From Chloroflexota bacterium (GTDB lineage: Bacteria; Chloroflexota; Dehalococcoidia; Lucifugimonadales; JADFKI01), in NCBI GenBank assembly GCA_009840355.1, contig VXNZ01000046.1, positions 109,117 to 173,116 on the forward strand: a stretch of DNA of 64,000 bases. Direction: 5' to 3'. The notes under the pieces were generated by a model that did no database searches, was not told the origin of the DNA, and worked only from the letters and a program-made list of their open reading frames with translations. Positions within the stretch are counted from its first letter, which is position 1. Every line of letters begins with the position of its first letter. This document shows positions 8,258 to 17,297 of this stretch, piece after piece. A program made the translations under genes and the position numbers.

Positions 8258-9016
8258 ATGGGCAGACTCGACGGCAAAGTGGCATTCATCAGCGGCGGCG
8301 CGCGCGGCATGGGCGCGGAGGAAGCCCGCCTATTCGCCCGAGAGGGCGCGAAAGTCGCAATCGGTGACATACTCGACGACGACGGACACGCGGTCGAAGC
8401 CGAAATCAACGAGAGCGGCGGCGACTGCCTCTACATCCACCTTGATGTAACCGGCGAATCCAACTGGCAGGACGCCATCGCGGCAACGGTATCGCGCTTT
8501 GGCAGGCTGGACATCCTGGTGAACAACGCGGGCATCGGCGGTATGGGCGGCTTGATAGAAGACACTGCCGTCGAGGACTGGGAGCGCGTGTTGGACATCA
8601 ACGGCAAGGGTGTGTTTCTCGGCACGAAGGCGGCGATCCCGGCAATGCAAGACGCGGGCGGCGGGTCCATAATCAATATATCGTCGCAGCTGGGCATCGT
8701 GGCGACTGACATCACCAGCGCTCAGTATCATGCATCCAAAGGCGCGGTTCGCATCCTGACGAAGTCCACGGCGATACAGTTCGCGCCGGACGGCATCCGC
8801 GCCAACTCCATACATCCCGGGCCGGTCGCAACCCCCATGACCGAGAGCCGCCGCGGAGACCCTTCGTACACTGAGGTCACGCTTTCCCGCATCCCGCTAG
8901 GCAGGTTCGCAGAGCCAATCGAAATCGCCAACGTTGCCCTTTACCTTGCCAGCGACGAATCGTCCTATGTAACCGGCAGTGAGGTAGTCGTGGACGGCGG
9001 TTGGGTGGCGCAGTAA
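8258..9016 (+). CDS. SDR family NAD(P)-dependent oxidoreductase
   Basis: 252 residues with GGARGMGAEEARLF (cofactor glycine motif), LDVTG, NNAGIGG, NISSQLG and the catalytic YHASK, ending with the usual YVTGSEVVVDGG. This is a classical short-chain dehydrogenase, probably acting on a hydroxy/keto substrate; an Asp after the second strand suggests NAD preference. AAGGAGG eight bases upstream of the ATG is a strong ribosome-binding site. It is followed by an 8-bp hairpin (9033-9058) and then the nuo genes. Confidence 0.92.
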   Translation: MGRLDGKVAFISGGARGMGAEEARLFAREGAKVAIGDILDDDGHAVEAEINESGGDCLYIHLDVTGESNWQDAIAATVSRFGRLDILVNNAGIGGMGGLIEDTAVEDWERVLDINGKGVFLGTKAAIPAMQDAGGGSIINISSQLGIVATDITSAQYHASKGAVRILTKSTAIQFAPDGIRANSIHPGPVATPMTESRRGDPSYTEVTLSRIPLGRFAEPIEIANVALYLASDESSYVTGSEVVVDGGWVAQ

Positions 9017-9110
9017 GCATTCATATCGTCCCTTCCTGCATCCACGCTCTTGCAGGAATACCATTCCAATTGTCCCATCCTCCACTTCAAAGGCATTGTC
9101 TAGTTTAGGA

Positions 9111-9116
9111 TATAAT
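9111..9116 (+). promoter_or_regulatory. Candidate -10 element for the nuo cluster
   Basis: TATAAT (in GGATATAATTCC) lies 47 bases upstream of the nuoH start; no convincing -35 at 17 bases is visible. It is the only good -10 match in the 146-base spacer. Confidence 0.3.
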
Positions 9117-9162
9117 TCCCGCACACTAAAATTACTTGGGTAATATCGATAGGCAAGAACAA

Positions 9163-10278
9163 ATGACCTCGACACAAGGCTTATACATTGTCGCGGGCGC
9201 GGCGGCGTTGCTGGTGTTCCTATCGGTGATGGTGCTTGTGCTCACTTGGCTGGAGCGCAAGGCTTTGGCGCGCATACAGATGCGTATGGGGCCGATGCGC
9301 GTGGGCTTTCACGGCGCGCTGCAACCCATCGCGGACGCCATGAAGCTCGTCTCCAAGGAAGACATCCTGCCGTCTTGGGCGGACCGCCGTATCTACTGGC
9401 TTGCGCCGCTCGCAGTGTTCGTGCCCGCGTTCCTGCTGTGGGTTACGATACCTGTCGCACGCGATGTCGCGCTCGCCAACCTCGACCTGGGGCTGTTCTA
9501 CATCGTAGCCATATCGGTGCTGTCGGTGATGGGGCTTGTGATGGCGGGCTGGAGCTCGGCGAATAAGTACGCGATGCTGGGCGGACTTCGCGCCGCCGGG
9601 CAGCTCGTCAGCTACGAGATTCCATTCATCATGGCGGTCCTCGCCATTGCGATGCTGGCGCAGACGCTCAACCTGCGCGAGATTGTCGCTGCGCAATCCA
9701 CATTCGCCTACGCGCTGATTCTGCCGCTGAGCCTGTTCCTGTTCCTGACTGCGGGTCTCGCCGAGCTAGGGCGCACGCCGTTCGACATACACCACGCGGA
9801 AAGCGAGGTCGTTGGCGGTCCGTTCGTGGAATACAGCGGCGCACACTGGGCGGTGTTCTTCCTCGCGGAGTACATCAACACCTTCACGATAGCAGCGCTG
9901 ACGGCGCTGCTGTTCCTCGGAGGCTGGGGCTGGCCCACGATGCCATTCGACGGATTGGCGCACTCGGCGCTTTCCGTGCTGTGGTTTATGGTCAAGACAT
10001 ACGCCGTCATCCTAGTCATATTCTGGATTCGTGGCACATACCCGCGCCTTCGTATCGACCAACTGATGTCGTTCGGTTGGAAGCTGCTAGTACCGCTGTC
10101 GTTCGTCAACATCGTGTTGGTCGGCGCGGTGCTGTTCTACGGCTTGCCTCTCTGGGTGTTGTCGCTGCTGTCTGTGATAACATTAGCCATAACCTTCTAC
10201 ATAATCGTCCGCAACGCCGGCACGCGCATGGAGCGCAACACCGTGTCCGTGTACAGCGCAGCAAGCCTGCGGCGATAG
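9163..10278 (+). CDS. nuoH: NADH-quinone oxidoreductase subunit H
   Basis: 371 residues from the ATG at 9163; an upstream in-frame ATG at 9136 is unlikely. Eight or more membrane segments and family signatures are present: LTWLERKALARIQMRMGPMR, PIADAMKLVSKEDI, LAELGRTPFDIHHAESEVVGG, EYINTFTIAALTALLFLGGW and FWIRGTYPRLRIDQLM. NuoH links the peripheral arm of complex I to the membrane arm and forms part of the quinone pocket. It starts the nuoH-I-J-K-L run; nuoA-G are not in this window. Confidence 0.96.
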   Translation: MTSTQGLYIVAGAAALLVFLSVMVLVLTWLERKALARIQMRMGPMRVGFHGALQPIADAMKLVSKEDILPSWADRRIYWLAPLAVFVPAFLLWVTIPVARDVALANLDLGLFYIVAISVLSVMGLVMAGWSSANKYAMLGGLRAAGQLVSYEIPFIMAVLAIAMLAQTLNLREIVAAQSTFAYALILPLSLFLFLTAGLAELGRTPFDIHHAESEVVGGPFVEYSGAHWAVFFLAEYINTFTIAALTALLFLGGWGWPTMPFDGLAHSALSVLWFMVKTYAVILVIFWIRGTYPRLRIDQLMSFGWKLLVPLSFVNIVLVGAVLFYGLPLWVLSLLSVITLAITFYIIVRNAGTRMERNTVSVYSAASLRR

Positions 10279-10702
10279 CGGCGAGACGGCGCGACAAGAC
10301 GCAGGGAAGAATGGCGTGAATAGCGTTGAGCGACCTGAGCAAGGTTGAACGGACGGCGCAAGCGGCGCCGAACCCGGCAAGCGCATACCCGCGAACGTAA
10401 GGGATTCATCATGACCACAAAGGCGCATACTCAGTCAATACAACAGATGCTTGCGAAGTCCGACCGGCAGTTCGCCGCCGGCGATGCGCGCCAAGGCTCC
10501 GCGACGCTGTGGCACGCCGAATACTATTAAGACTTTCTGTAAGCCCCGAAAGTGGTCGAACTGCGCACTAATGCACGCATATTCGTGCATCGCATTCTTG
10601 GCGTAGCATAATGACAGCGCAGCGGACCGACGACATAGCGCAGGGACGGCTAAGTAACAGCACAGCAAAGGCAAAACAGGCAATCCAGGAACGGCGCACG
10701 AT
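10279..10702. other. nuoH-nuoI spacer
   Basis: 424 bases interrupting the nuo cluster. Apart from the short coding fragment at 10411-10530, I see nothing recognisable. Such a gap inside a nuo cluster is unusual and suggests a past insertion and decay. Confidence 0.5.
10411..10530 (+). pseudogene. N-terminal fragment resembling PaREP1/HEPN-like proteins
   Basis: Thirty-nine codons (MTTKAHTQSIQQMLAKSD, then RQFAAGDARQGSATLWHA) resemble the opening of small PaREP1-type proteins, in which an (E/D)xxxAAGDxxQAxxxLW segment is followed by an alpha-helical domain. The rest is missing: a stop comes right after the HAEYY end and no continuation is found in any frame. Probably a remnant. The similarity is from memory of the motif and is tentative. 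Confidence 0.35.
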
Positions 10703-11407
10703 ATGCTAGGCTTTCTCGATGGACTGAAAATCACGCTCAAGACGGCGGGGCGCAAGCCGGTTACTGCCGAGTATCCCGCGCCGGACAAGCGGCTCGATGT
10801 GCAGCCGCGATATATGGGCTTCCCCGCGCTGACATGGGACGGCGATGTCGGTGAGCCGTACTGCACCGGCTGCATGGTGTGCATCCGCAACTGCCCTACG
10901 CAGTGCATGAGCGCGAAGATGCAGGACAACCCGCTGCACGCCGAGGGCAAGAGCCGACGCCGCAAGATTATCGACGAGTTCGAGATTAACCTCGCCCGCT
11001 GTATCCTGTGCGGCATCTGCGTGGATGTGTGCAACTTCGATGCCATCGAGATGAGCCACGAACACGAGCTGAGCAAATATGAGCGCAATGGCAATCGCGC
11101 CGACCTGCCCGCGCTGCTGGACATGGGCAAGAAATATCAGCAAGCGACCGCGTGGCAGCCCAAGCAGCCGGAAAAGAACAGCGGTGTCCCGCCTCCGCCC
11201 AAAGCGCTGCCAAAGGCAGTGCCGCCAGAGACATCGCCGGATAAACCCGCCCCAATCGAACTCGTCGTCGTCTCGCGCGAAGCCGTCGAACGGCGCAATG
11301 CCGTGATGCGCGAGCGGGCGGCGGAACGGGAACGGGAAAGTCGTGGCTCGACAGACCATTCGGCAGGCTCGGGACAGCCCTCATCACGAACGGAATCTGA
11401 CGACTGA
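10703..11407 (+). CDS. nuoI: NADH-quinone oxidoreductase subunit I
   Basis: 234 residues. Two 4Fe-4S ferredoxin motifs, CTGCMVCIRNCP and CILCGICVDVCNF, bind clusters N6a and N6b, which pass electrons toward N2 and quinone. The core covers residues 1 to about 150. A Pro/Lys/Arg/Glu-rich tail of roughly 75 residues (PPPPKALPKAVPPE, then RERAAERERESR) follows and is much longer than in typical NuoI (about 150-180 residues). It looks disordered. Confidence 0.95.
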   Translation: MLGFLDGLKITLKTAGRKPVTAEYPAPDKRLDVQPRYMGFPALTWDGDVGEPYCTGCMVCIRNCPTQCMSAKMQDNPLHAEGKSRRRKIIDEFEINLARCILCGICVDVCNFDAIEMSHEHELSKYERNGNRADLPALLDMGKKYQQATAWQPKQPEKNSGVPPPPKALPKAVPPETSPDKPAPIELVVVSREAVERRNAVMRERAAERERESRGSTDHSAGSGQPSSRTESDD

Positions 11408-11504
11408 CTATGCCTTGTGGATATTTGCCCAGAGAATCATTCCCTTGCGAAAGGCACGCGAACTATAGCCTTATCCTTGTGAAAAGCTTGCCAACCATAT
11501 CTAT

Positions 11505-11589
11505 GTCATTCCGAACGCAGTGAGGAATCTCAAATCGTTGCTTGTGAGCCGGTTTCCGACTTCAGATTTCTCGCTTTGCTCGAAATGAC
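11505..11589. repeat. Core of the dispersed MITE-like repeat, without ends (copy B)
   Basis: GTCATTCCGAACGCAGTGAG through TTTCTCGCTTTGCTCGAAATG matches the inner part of copies A, C and F. The terminal inverted repeats are absent or decayed, so this is a relic. It lies in the 250-base spacer between nuoI and nuoJ. Confidence 0.65.
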
Positions 11590-11658
11590 AAAAATAATGA
11601 TGGACGTCGAATAAATGGCAAAACAACTTAACCGACACGCTGAAAACCCGACCTACTG

Positions 11659-12156
11659 ATGATTACCGCTTCGTTGGTGCTGTTTTATGTTGCCGGGGCG
11701 ATTACGCTTGGCGGCGCGCTTGTGGTTGTGATGAGCCGCAACATCGTGTATGCCGCGTTCGGCTTGCTGGCGTCGATGGTCGGCGTGGCGGGGTTGTTCC
11801 TCATCGCGCTTGCCGAATTCCTCGCGCTGGCGCAATTGCTCATCTACGGAGGCGCGGTCGTCATCGTCATCCTATTCGCGCTAATGCTCACGCGCATCGA
11901 AGACTTCGAGAACCTGTCCGACCACCCGCAGTGGCCCATCGCGGCAGTCGTGGCGATAGCCGTCTTCGGCGTGATTGCGGCGACCATCGTCGGCACAGCC
12001 GCGCCCGACTCCGAGCGGGTCAGCCTAAGTTTCACCGCGCTGGGCAGCAGTCTATTCACCGAATGGGCGGTCGCATTCGAGGTCGCGTCGCTCATCCTGC
12101 TGGTCGCGCTCATCGGCGCGGTCGTGATGGTGCGCACTTCGGGCGGGCGCGACTGA
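11659..12156 (+). CDS. nuoJ: NADH-quinone oxidoreductase subunit J
   Basis: 165 residues with five predicted membrane helices. VMSRNIVYAAFGLLASMVGVAG and LAEFLALAQLLIYGGAVVIVILFALML are the NuoJ hallmarks; the pi-bulge region of TM3 falls in the second stretch. The C-terminal helix ends VALIGAVVMVRTSGGRD. It is a small antiporter-adjacent subunit of the proton-pumping arm. It follows nuoI after a 250-base repeat-containing spacer. Confidence 0.94.
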   Translation: MITASLVLFYVAGAITLGGALVVVMSRNIVYAAFGLLASMVGVAGLFLIALAEFLALAQLLIYGGAVVIVILFALMLTRIEDFENLSDHPQWPIAAVVAIAVFGVIAATIVGTAAPDSERVSLSFTALGSSLFTEWAVAFEVASLILLVALIGAVVMVRTSGGRD

Positions 12157-12268
12157 ACAGGATGCACGGGATAGTTTTCGCCTTGCCCTTCGACAATATC
12201 AGGGCGAACGGTGAAATGGCATCGGGCGCAAGCCGCAAAGAACCTGACGACGAATAGGAACAAAAAGA

Positions 12269-12586
12269 TTGCTAGAACTGGCGCACTTTCAGGTGATAGG
12301 CGCGGCGTTGTTCGCCATAGGCATATACGGCGTGCTGGCGCGGCGCAGCGCGGTGCTCGTGCTAATGTCCATCGAGCTGATGCTAAACGCGGTGAACATC
12401 AACCTCATCGGATTCGCCGCATACGGCGACTTCACAGAAGGGCAGCGCGCGCTGGGGCAAGTGCTGATCATCTTCATCATCACCATAGCCGCTGCCGAGC
12501 TCGCGTTAGCCATAGCCATCATACTGCGCCTCTACCGCAACCGCTCGTCCGTGAATGTGGACGATATGAATGTGCTGAAGTGGTGA
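12269..12586 (+). CDS. nuoK: NADH-quinone oxidoreductase subunit K
   Basis: 105 residues, three membrane helices: FQVIGAALFAIGIYGVL, VLMSIELMLNAVNINLIGFA and IIFIITIAAAELALAIAIIL. The two conserved glutamates, in SIELMLNAVN and AAAELALA, needed for proton translocation, are present. The start is a TTG (12269) with AGGAAC about seven bases upstream; no ATG fits. nuoJ is about 110 bases upstream and nuoL begins 259 bases downstream. Confidence 0.93.
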   Translation: MLELAHFQVIGAALFAIGIYGVLARRSAVLVLMSIELMLNAVNINLIGFAAYGDFTEGQRALGQVLIIFIITIAAAELALAIAIILRLYRNRSSVNVDDMNVLKW

Positions 12587-12845
12587 GGGAATCTGAACAC
12601 CACGAGGTTGTGTTGACAGTGATTTAGCGTGTTACTGGACTGGTGTCATCGGAGGGGACGACGTGAAATTGTTCAATGTACGAGAACACTGAATTAACCG
12701 TGGTATAGCAATCGTCGCAAAGCGCGTTGAGGATAAGATGCGCGAGCAGTAGCGAAACGGAAAATCCACACGCAAGACATTGCCATCTTCAAAGAAGTAG
12801 GCATACGAACAACGCCCCATGAATGTTTGGAAGTGAAATAACCAA
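12587..12845. other. nuoK-nuoL spacer
   Basis: 259 bases with no supported gene. The sequence shows no long inverted repeat and no member of the dispersed repeat families, so its origin is unclear. Confidence 0.4.
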
Positions 12846-14729
12846 TTGCACCTCGCATTCCTCATACCCATCCTCAGCGCCGCGGCGTTCGTCATCGTGG
12901 CGCTCGGCGGGCGCTGGCTGCCTATGCGCGGCGCGGTCGTGTCTATTGGGGCGATGGCGGTGGGCTTGGCGCTCGCGCTCTACGCGCTGCTGGACTTGAA
13001 CGGCAGCGGCGCGGAAATCGCCGCGTATAGCGTGGATTGGCTCACCGCCGCCGGCGCGACTATCGGCTGGGGCGCACATATCGACCGCCTAGCCGTCGTT
13101 ATGCTGCTGCTGGTTACATTCGTCGCGCTGCTGGTGCAAATATATTCGCTCGAATACATGCGCGGCGACTCGCGCTTCGGCTGGTACTTCGCGGTACATT
13201 CGCTCTTCGGCGCGGCGATGCTCGCGCTAGTCCTAGCCGACAACCTACTGTTCCTGTACATTGCTTGGGAGCTCGTCGGGCTGGGGTCGTACCTGCTCAT
13301 AGGCTTCTGGTGGGAACGGCGCTCGGCTGCGGAAGCGGCGAAGAAGGCGTTCATCACCACGCGCATCGGCGATGTGGGCTTGCTGATAGGCATCATCCTG
13401 CTGTACCGCGCCACCGGCACATTCGACATAAGCGACATCATCGCAATGGCACAGGCCGGCGCAATCGGACAATCTACGCTCACCGCGTCCGCGCTGCTGC
13501 TGTTCATGGGCGCGATGGGCAAGTCGGCACAGTTCCCGTTCCATGTGTGGCTGCCGGACGCGATGGAAGGTCCTACTCCTGTGAGCGCGCTGATACACGC
13601 GGCGACGATGGTCGCAGCGGGCGTGTATCTGGTCGCGCGCATGCTGCCGATGTTCGAGCTGCTGCCCGTCGTGATGCTCGTGGTCGCCGTCGTCGGGCTG
13701 ATAACATTCCTGTTCGCGGGGACGCTCGCGCTGGTGATGACCGACATCAAGCGCGCGCTGGCATACTCCACGATAAGCCACCTTGGGCTGATGATGCTGT
13801 CGCTGGGCGCGTTCGGACTCGCTGCGGCGCTGTTCCACCTCGTCGCACACGGCGTGTCCAAGGCGATGCTGTTCTTGGGCGCGGGCAGCGTGATGCACGG
13901 ATTGGACGAAGAAACGGACATGCGGCGGATGGGCGGATTGCGCCGCGCGATGCCCATCACGGCGATAACATTCCTGATAGGCGCCTTATCGCTCGCCGGT
14001 GTCGCACCACTAAGTGGGTTCTTCAGCAAGGACGAAGTGCTGATAGCCGTAATGGAGTATCGCAGTCCCGCGTTCCTCGCGCTGACGCTCGCCGGCGTTC
14101 TACTGAGTGCGCTGTATATGGCGCGGATAGTCTGGCTAACATTCTACGGCAGCCCGCGCAGTAGGGATGCCATGACTGCCCACGAATCGCCCGCGCTCAT
14201 GACCGTGCCGCTGCTGCTGCTAGCCTTGTTCGCAGTTACGCTGGGCATCGTGGCGATTGACTGGAGCGCGTTCTCCGCTGCGTCGTACAATGGCTTCGCG
14301 TACTGGCTGACGGCGGGACACGAAAAGTTCCACATCGTTATCTGGCTGACGGTCGCATCGCTGGCGCTGGCGCTGGGCGGCATAGCAATTGGCTGGCACA
14401 TCTACGGCAGACGCGAGTACGCGGAGCAGAGGCACCATGCCATAGCATCGCGCTTCCCCGCAGTCCACCGCATACTGCTGAACAAGTACTACGTGGACGA
14501 TATGTATCAGTGGCTAATCGACCGCGTCGCGCTGGCGTTCAGCCGCTTCGTCGCGTTGTTTGACCGCGCCGTGGTGAATGACCGCGCCGTGGACGGACCC
14601 GCGCTCGCCGTGCGCCTGACCGGCTGGTGGCTGCGCCTGACGCAAACGGGCCGTCTGCAAAACTACGGCGCGGCAATGGCAGCGGGCGCGGTCGTCATAA
14701 CGCTGGCGTGGTGGATTTTGCTATCGTAA
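12846..14729 (+). CDS. nuoL: NADH-quinone oxidoreductase subunit L
   Basis: 627 residues beginning at a TTG with GGAAGTG upstream. Antiporter-like core: YSLEYMRGD, WELVGLGSYLLIGFWW, TTRIGDVGLLIG, AMGKSAQFPFHVWLPDAMEGPTPVSALIHAATMVAAGVYL and YSTISHLGLMM. The key Glu (WELVG) and Lys (GKSAQFP) are present. The C-terminal lateral helix region includes LNKYYVDDMYQWLIDR. It is the distal proton-pumping subunit. Complex I clusters normally continue with nuoM and nuoN, but here restriction-modification genes follow. Confidence 0.96.
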   Translation: MHLAFLIPILSAAAFVIVALGGRWLPMRGAVVSIGAMAVGLALALYALLDLNGSGAEIAAYSVDWLTAAGATIGWGAHIDRLAVVMLLLVTFVALLVQIYSLEYMRGDSRFGWYFAVHSLFGAAMLALVLADNLLFLYIAWELVGLGSYLLIGFWWERRSAAEAAKKAFITTRIGDVGLLIGIILLYRATGTFDISDIIAMAQAGAIGQSTLTASALLLFMGAMGKSAQFPFHVWLPDAMEGPTPVSALIHAATMVAAGVYLVARMLPMFELLPVVMLVVAVVGLITFLFAGTLALVMTDIKRALAYSTISHLGLMMLSLGAFGLAAALFHLVAHGVSKAMLFLGAGSVMHGLDEETDMRRMGGLRRAMPITAITFLIGALSLAGVAPLSGFFSKDEVLIAVMEYRSPAFLALTLAGVLLSALYMARIVWLTFYGSPRSRDAMTAHESPALMTVPLLLLALFAVTLGIVAIDWSAFSAASYNGFAYWLTAGHEKFHIVIWLTVASLALALGGIAIGWHIYGRREYAEQRHHAIASRFPAVHRILLNKYYVDDMYQWLIDRVALAFSRFVALFDRAVVNDRAVDGPALAVRLTGWWLRLTQTGRLQNYGAAMAAGAVVITLAWWILLS

Positions 14730-14750
14730 GAAAGGTTTTAGGTAATCATT

Positions 14751-15406
14751 CATGAAACCATCCTTAACTGTTGAACTTCTTGCCGATGAAGCAAGCCGCT
14801 TCTCCCAAAAGGAATCTCTTCACTCCGAGCCGTCGCTTTTTGGTGTAACGGACGGTAAGGCGGTCGGGACATATTTTGAGCATAAGTTCCAGGGACTACC
14901 TTAGTAAGTGTTATGCTTATGATGAAGGAAGTTCTGCGATCGGTATCGACTTTCCGAATCTCAATGTGGACATGAAAGTTACGCGCATTCGACAACCTCA
15001 ATCCTCTTGCCCGTTCAAATCGGCTAGGCAGAAGATTTACGGGTTAGGTTACTCCCTTTTAATCTTTGTCTATGAGAAAACTGACGACGCGGAGACACAG
15101 ACCGGAAGGCTGAATATCGTGCATACTGTCTTTGTTGAAGCGAGCAGAACGGCGGACTATCAGACTACAACCGGAATACTACGAATTATTGAAAACGACG
15201 GGAACGAAGACGACTTGATTGCGTTCTTTCATGAACGCTCCCTGCCTGTCGACGATATTCAGGCGTTGCAATTAGCTGAGGAACTATTGGAGAATCCGCT
15301 GGAGACGGGTTATCTGACAATCTCAAATGCCCTTCAGTGGAGACTCCAATACCGTCGAGTAATCGACCAAGCAGGGAATGTGGAAGGCATCCGTCGGATA
15401 AGGTAG
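14751..15406 (+). pseudogene. Type II restriction endonuclease, frameshifted near the N-terminus
   Basis: An ATG at 14751 opens MKPSLTVELLADEAS and runs to FEHKFQGLP before a stop at 14900. The continuing frame picks up as DYLSKCYAYDEGSSAIG and runs to 15406. Dropping one G from the GGG at 14892-14894 joins HKFQ directly to DYLSK, giving about 218 residues. The core GIDFPNLNVDMKVT carries a D-x-K of PD-(D/E)XK type, and SARQKIYGLGYSLL follows. It sits eight bases before an adenine methylase, as expected for a Type II system. The lesion could be real or an assembly error. Confidence 0.7.
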
Positions 15407-15413
15407 CATCACA

Positions 15414-16913
15414 ATGTCGGCTAAGAGCAAACAAAAGCGAGAGTTCGGCGACTTCCAGACGCCTCCTGAACTTGCGCGTGAGGTATGTTCGTTGCTTCAC
15501 ATGCAAGGGTTGAAACCCGCGTCGATTGTCGAACCTACTTGCGGAGATGGCAATTTTCTGACGGCCGCTCTTCAAACCTTCCCGACAATCACAAATGCCG
15601 TCGGTATAGACATAAACCCCCACCATGTAAAGCGAGCGCAGAGCGTCGTTCAGACTGTGGAAAGTCGTTGTCATTTCGACATTCGCCATGCTGATTTTTT
15701 CACCGTCGACTGGCAGCGCATACTTAAGTCTCTGCCTGAACCCCTGTTAGTCATCGGCAATCCGCCCTGGGTTACCAACGCCGAACTTGCGTCCATCAAC
15801 AGCGCGAACTTGCCCGAGAAGTCCAACTTCCAAAAGCATCGCGGACTGGACGCAATCACGGGGAAGGGAAACTTCGACATATCAGAGTACATGCTTATCA
15901 AGGCGTTGGAGTGGATAGACGGAAAGCGCGCCACGATAGCAATGCTTTGCAAGACCGCAGTGGCGCGCAAAGCACTGCTTCACGCGTGGAAGAACGGGAT
16001 TAGACTGGCACAAGCGGACATCTACAACATAGACGCGACGGCACATTTCGGGGCTGCCGTAGATGCGTGCATTCTGGTCGCAACCGCGTCTTTGGCAAGC
16101 CCGACTTTCGATTGCCGAGTTCACGACTCTCCGAACGAGCCTTCCGTCAATTCCGTTTTCAGATACAGCGACGGCAGTCTGTTAGCCGATGCTGCGGCTT
16201 ATGAGACATGGAAACATCTCGAGGGGAGGGGCAATTACAAGTGGCGGTCCGGCATCAAGCATGATTGCGCCAAAGTGATGGAACTGCGCGGGTTCAGAGG
16301 GCGGTATCGGAACGGACTCGGCGAAACGGTAAGTCTTGAAAGCGACTACCTATATCCGATGCTCAAGAGCTCGGAGATTGCGAATAGCCCACAACCAATC
16401 CCTTCCCGCCTGATGATAGTTCCGCAAACATTCATAGGCGAGGACACAGCCCCGATTAAGGAACGCGCGCCGAAGACATGGCAGTATCTGAACAGCCACG
16501 CCGACTACCTGGAACGCCGCGCGAGTTCCATCTACCGAAAGCGCCCGTCATTCTCCGTATTCGGCGTGGGCGAATACTCGTTTGCGCCTTGGAAAGTCGC
16601 CGTCTCCGGCTTCTACAAAAGTCTGCATTTTAGGGTGATTTGCCCGTCGCTTGGAAAGCCGGTTGTGCTTGACGACACTTGCTACTTCTTCCCATGTCGG
16701 ACAGAGGAAGAATCTATGTGCATCGCAAAGATGCTGAATAGTGATGTGGCGCGACAATTTTTCTCCGCGTTCGTCTTCTGGGACACCAAGCGCCCGGTTA
16801 CGGTCGAGTTGTTGCAGCGGCTTAACCTGCTCGCTCTCGCCAAAGAACTACACATGGACAAGCAGTTTTTGGAACATCGTAAATCTGATACGAGGCAGAT
16901 TGCATTGTTGTAA
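15414..16913 (+). CDS. Type II adenine-specific DNA methyltransferase
   Basis: 499 residues. IVEPTCGDGNFLTAAL is the SAM-binding motif I, VGIDINPHHV motif II, and VIGNPPWVTN the catalytic (N/D)PPY/W motif of N6-adenine methylases, in TaqI-like gamma order with the target-recognition region in the C-terminal half. It would protect the sites cut by the upstream nuclease, which is frameshifted, so the methylase may now act alone. Base composition is lower in GC than the nuo genes, suggesting acquisition. Confidence 0.88.
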   Translation: MSAKSKQKREFGDFQTPPELAREVCSLLHMQGLKPASIVEPTCGDGNFLTAALQTFPTITNAVGIDINPHHVKRAQSVVQTVESRCHFDIRHADFFTVDWQRILKSLPEPLLVIGNPPWVTNAELASINSANLPEKSNFQKHRGLDAITGKGNFDISEYMLIKALEWIDGKRATIAMLCKTAVARKALLHAWKNGIRLAQADIYNIDATAHFGAAVDACILVATASLASPTFDCRVHDSPNEPSVNSVFRYSDGSLLADAAAYETWKHLEGRGNYKWRSGIKHDCAKVMELRGFRGRYRNGLGETVSLESDYLYPMLKSSEIANSPQPIPSRLMIVPQTFIGEDTAPIKERAPKTWQYLNSHADYLERRASSIYRKRPSFSVFGVGEYSFAPWKVAVSGFYKSLHFRVICPSLGKPVVLDDTCYFFPCRTEEESMCIAKMLNSDVARQFFSAFVFWDTKRPVTVELLQRLNLLALAKELHMDKQFLEHRKSDTRQIALL

Positions 16914-16951
16914 GGTTGCATCGACATACTATATGCACAGGAGGCAAGACG

Positions 16952-17263
16952 ATGGCAGACTACATAATGGTCGTGCAGCTGGACATTGCGGCGGAGCACG
17001 AGGACGACTTCAATCGCGTGTATGACGAAGAGCATGTGCCGAACTTGCTGAATGTGAGCGGCGTGCATGGCTGCGACAGGTATCGTCTGGAAGAATCGAC
17101 GGACGAGGACATGGCACGCTACGCAGCCGTGTACCACCTCGACTCGCCGGATATACCGGACAGCGACGAATGGCGCGCATGGGCGGACAAAGAAGGCGAG
17201 TGGGTGTCGAAAATCCGCCCGCTGTACACGAACCGCACGCGGTCGATATTCAAGAAGATTTAA
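16952..17263 (+). CDS. Small dimeric alpha/beta-barrel-type protein, first of a tandem pair
   Basis: 103 residues from the ATG at 16952 with GGAGG nine bases upstream. MADYIMVVQLDIAAEHEDDF, YDEEHVPNLL and GVHGCDRYRLEE resemble EthD/antibiotic-monooxygenase-like ferredoxin-fold barrels, which act as dimers on small organic substrates. The second copy (17298-17609) has the same length and aligns without gaps. No catalytic assignment can be made. It opens a same-strand run ending with the oxidase at 19681-20868. Confidence 0.6.
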   Translation: MADYIMVVQLDIAAEHEDDFNRVYDEEHVPNLLNVSGVHGCDRYRLEESTDEDMARYAAVYHLDSPDIPDSDEWRAWADKEGEWVSKIRPLYTNRTRSIFKKI

Positions 17264-17297
17264 CATACATTGACGGACACGATGCGGAGGATAGGAT

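Noticed and set aside
12980..14164. Long open frames on both strands over nuoL (349 and 375 codons)
   Set aside because: They overlap a complete nuoL and have no recognisable domains; low-complexity composition typical of shadow frames.
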